Below, piece after piece: positions 63,046-64,000 of a DNA stretch of 64,000 nucleotides. Both the position numbers and the translations under genes were made by a program. The first letter of the stretch is position 1. Each line of letters begins with the position of its first letter. The notes under the pieces are model-generated. The model saw only the letters and a list, made by a program, of their open reading frames with translations, searched no databases and was not told the origin of the DNA. Source of the DNA: Lagopus muta (Eukaryota; Chordata; Aves; Galliformes; Phasianidae); contig NC_064437.1 of NCBI RefSeq assembly GCF_023343835.1, positions 21,055,001 to 21,119,000 of the forward strand. The letters are read 5' to 3'.

Positions 63046-64000
63046 CTGCAAACCAATCCCAATGGATTTCTTTACCGATGCTTGTTTGTTTGTTTGATTG
63101 TTTGTATGTCTTTGTTCTTGCTTTTACGCCATCTTTTTGATGTTTGATTTGCGTGGCAAGTTGCCCACATCACTCTACAGCCTGGCTTGCTACTGGTGGT
63201 ACTGGCTCACAGGCAGGCCCTGCACAAGGCTCGGGGCCCAGTGCCAAGTCCTGGGAAATCTGCTCGCTCACTCGCCCAACAGAGGCAATGTTTTGCATGG
63301 CCACTGGTGCTCGTTTCGCCTGGGGAGTTTTAGGGTCGAGACTCAAAGATGAAGGCAAAGGGTGAACGAGCAGATTTTGGCTAAGGCTTAAAGTTTATCT
63401 TAATCATTTTAAAAGACTGACAAGGAAGGAGGGGAAATTACACTGTCCCTGTCATGCAGCTTGTTGATATCGGTTACCTAGTCCTTCTCTTTGGCAGGGT
63501 TCACTGAAAGTGTTTTAGGTGATTTGGAATACAGACAAGCAATCACTGCTAATAGATTCTCTTTGTCCCTAGATTAGTGCCCTTCTCTGCACACAGCTTA
63601 CAACACATACCTCACTTTAACTTCTCTGAGCTAGCACGCACCATTACGAAGATTTTGTTAATGTCATTTGCTGAGCTCTTTCACAGGGAAGTAACTTTGC
63701 TATGGAGGCCCTTGGTAGTAAAAGGGAACAGGCTGATCCTGGAAGATCGTACTGGTCAAAGTTTGCCTCCTGTATATTGAGGATCTGCTCACTGAGGGGC
63801 CACGTTAACTGCCTCTCAAGAGCCCAAGGGCTTCACCCAGTATGTGTAAAATGAGTAGATTTGCTACCTCTGTCCTTAATAAGGTCAGCACATAGAGACT
63901 ACAGATCCCAGGATGTCCCCCAGGTCATAGACTCTGGAGACAATTTCCTCATCTTGAGGATGCAACTACTTATAAATCACATTTCAGTATTTGGCTGCCT
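63046..64000 (-). other. LHX9: LHX9 intron preceding the terminal exon, partial
   Basis: Intron sequence splitting the homeodomain, running off the right edge. It has a T-rich (TTTG)n tract at 63,082-63,105 and otherwise unremarkable sequence; no exon was found up to 64,000. Confidence 0.8.

Noticed and set aside
63046-63051. Two extra codons upstream of the LHX9 terminal exon
   Set aside because: They read through the splice acceptor; the exon starts at 63,045 after TTTGCAG.
1-64000. tRNA, rRNA, CRISPR, operon or phage signatures
   Set aside because: None recognised by eye; the window has the character of a vertebrate chromosome. A covariance-model search was not possible here.

Overview
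This is vertebrate nuclear DNA, almost certainly avian and probably galliform (chicken or a close relative). The evidence is an AT-rich background with split genes, a CpG-island promoter, CR1 LINE fragments, a mariner-derived non-autonomous element resembling chicken Galluhop, and exons matching NEK7 and LHX9. There are no prokaryotic operons, CRISPR arrays or RNA genes that I can recognise. Only a few hundred bases are protein coding.

Layout. (1) 1-12,340, minus strand: the 5' part of NEK7, with the first coding exon at 262-346, a long intron 1, and a non-coding first exon inside a CpG island at about 11.3-12.5 kb. (2) 12.5-46.6 kb: intergenic DNA holding an old palindromic MITE-like repeat (17.25 kb), an internally deleted CR1 (20.2 kb), an LTR-like promoter cassette (40.8 kb, a diverged sister of one at 9.7 kb in NEK7 intron 1) and an antisense CR1 (45.5 kb). 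(3) 46,653-48,455, plus strand: an intact two-exon gene for a 291-residue heat-shock-factor-like protein of the HSFY/HSFX type, whose single intron holds the mariner element. (4) 48.5-59.6 kb: repeat-poor, AT-rich DNA with possible conserved non-coding elements. (5) 59.7-64 kb, minus strand: the 3' end of LHX9, with the canonical terminal exon (62,788-63,045) and, 3 kb downstream, a short alternative terminal exon (59,747-59,803) encoding the tail of the truncated-homeodomain LHX9-alpha isoform.

The order LHX9 then NEK7 on one strand matches mammalian 1q31.3-type synteny (from memory), with a much shorter gap of about 47 kb. The HSFY-like gene lies between them on the opposite strand, tail-to-tail with LHX9. 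The genes do not form a common pathway: NEK7 is a mitotic kinase and NLRP3 partner, LHX9 a LIM-homeodomain developmental regulator, and the HSF-like gene a probable germline transcription factor. The most interesting items are the HSFY-like gene, the preserved LHX9 alternative exon, the two LTR-like cassettes oriented so that they could drive NEK7, and a perfect POU-type MORE palindrome in NEK7 intron 1.
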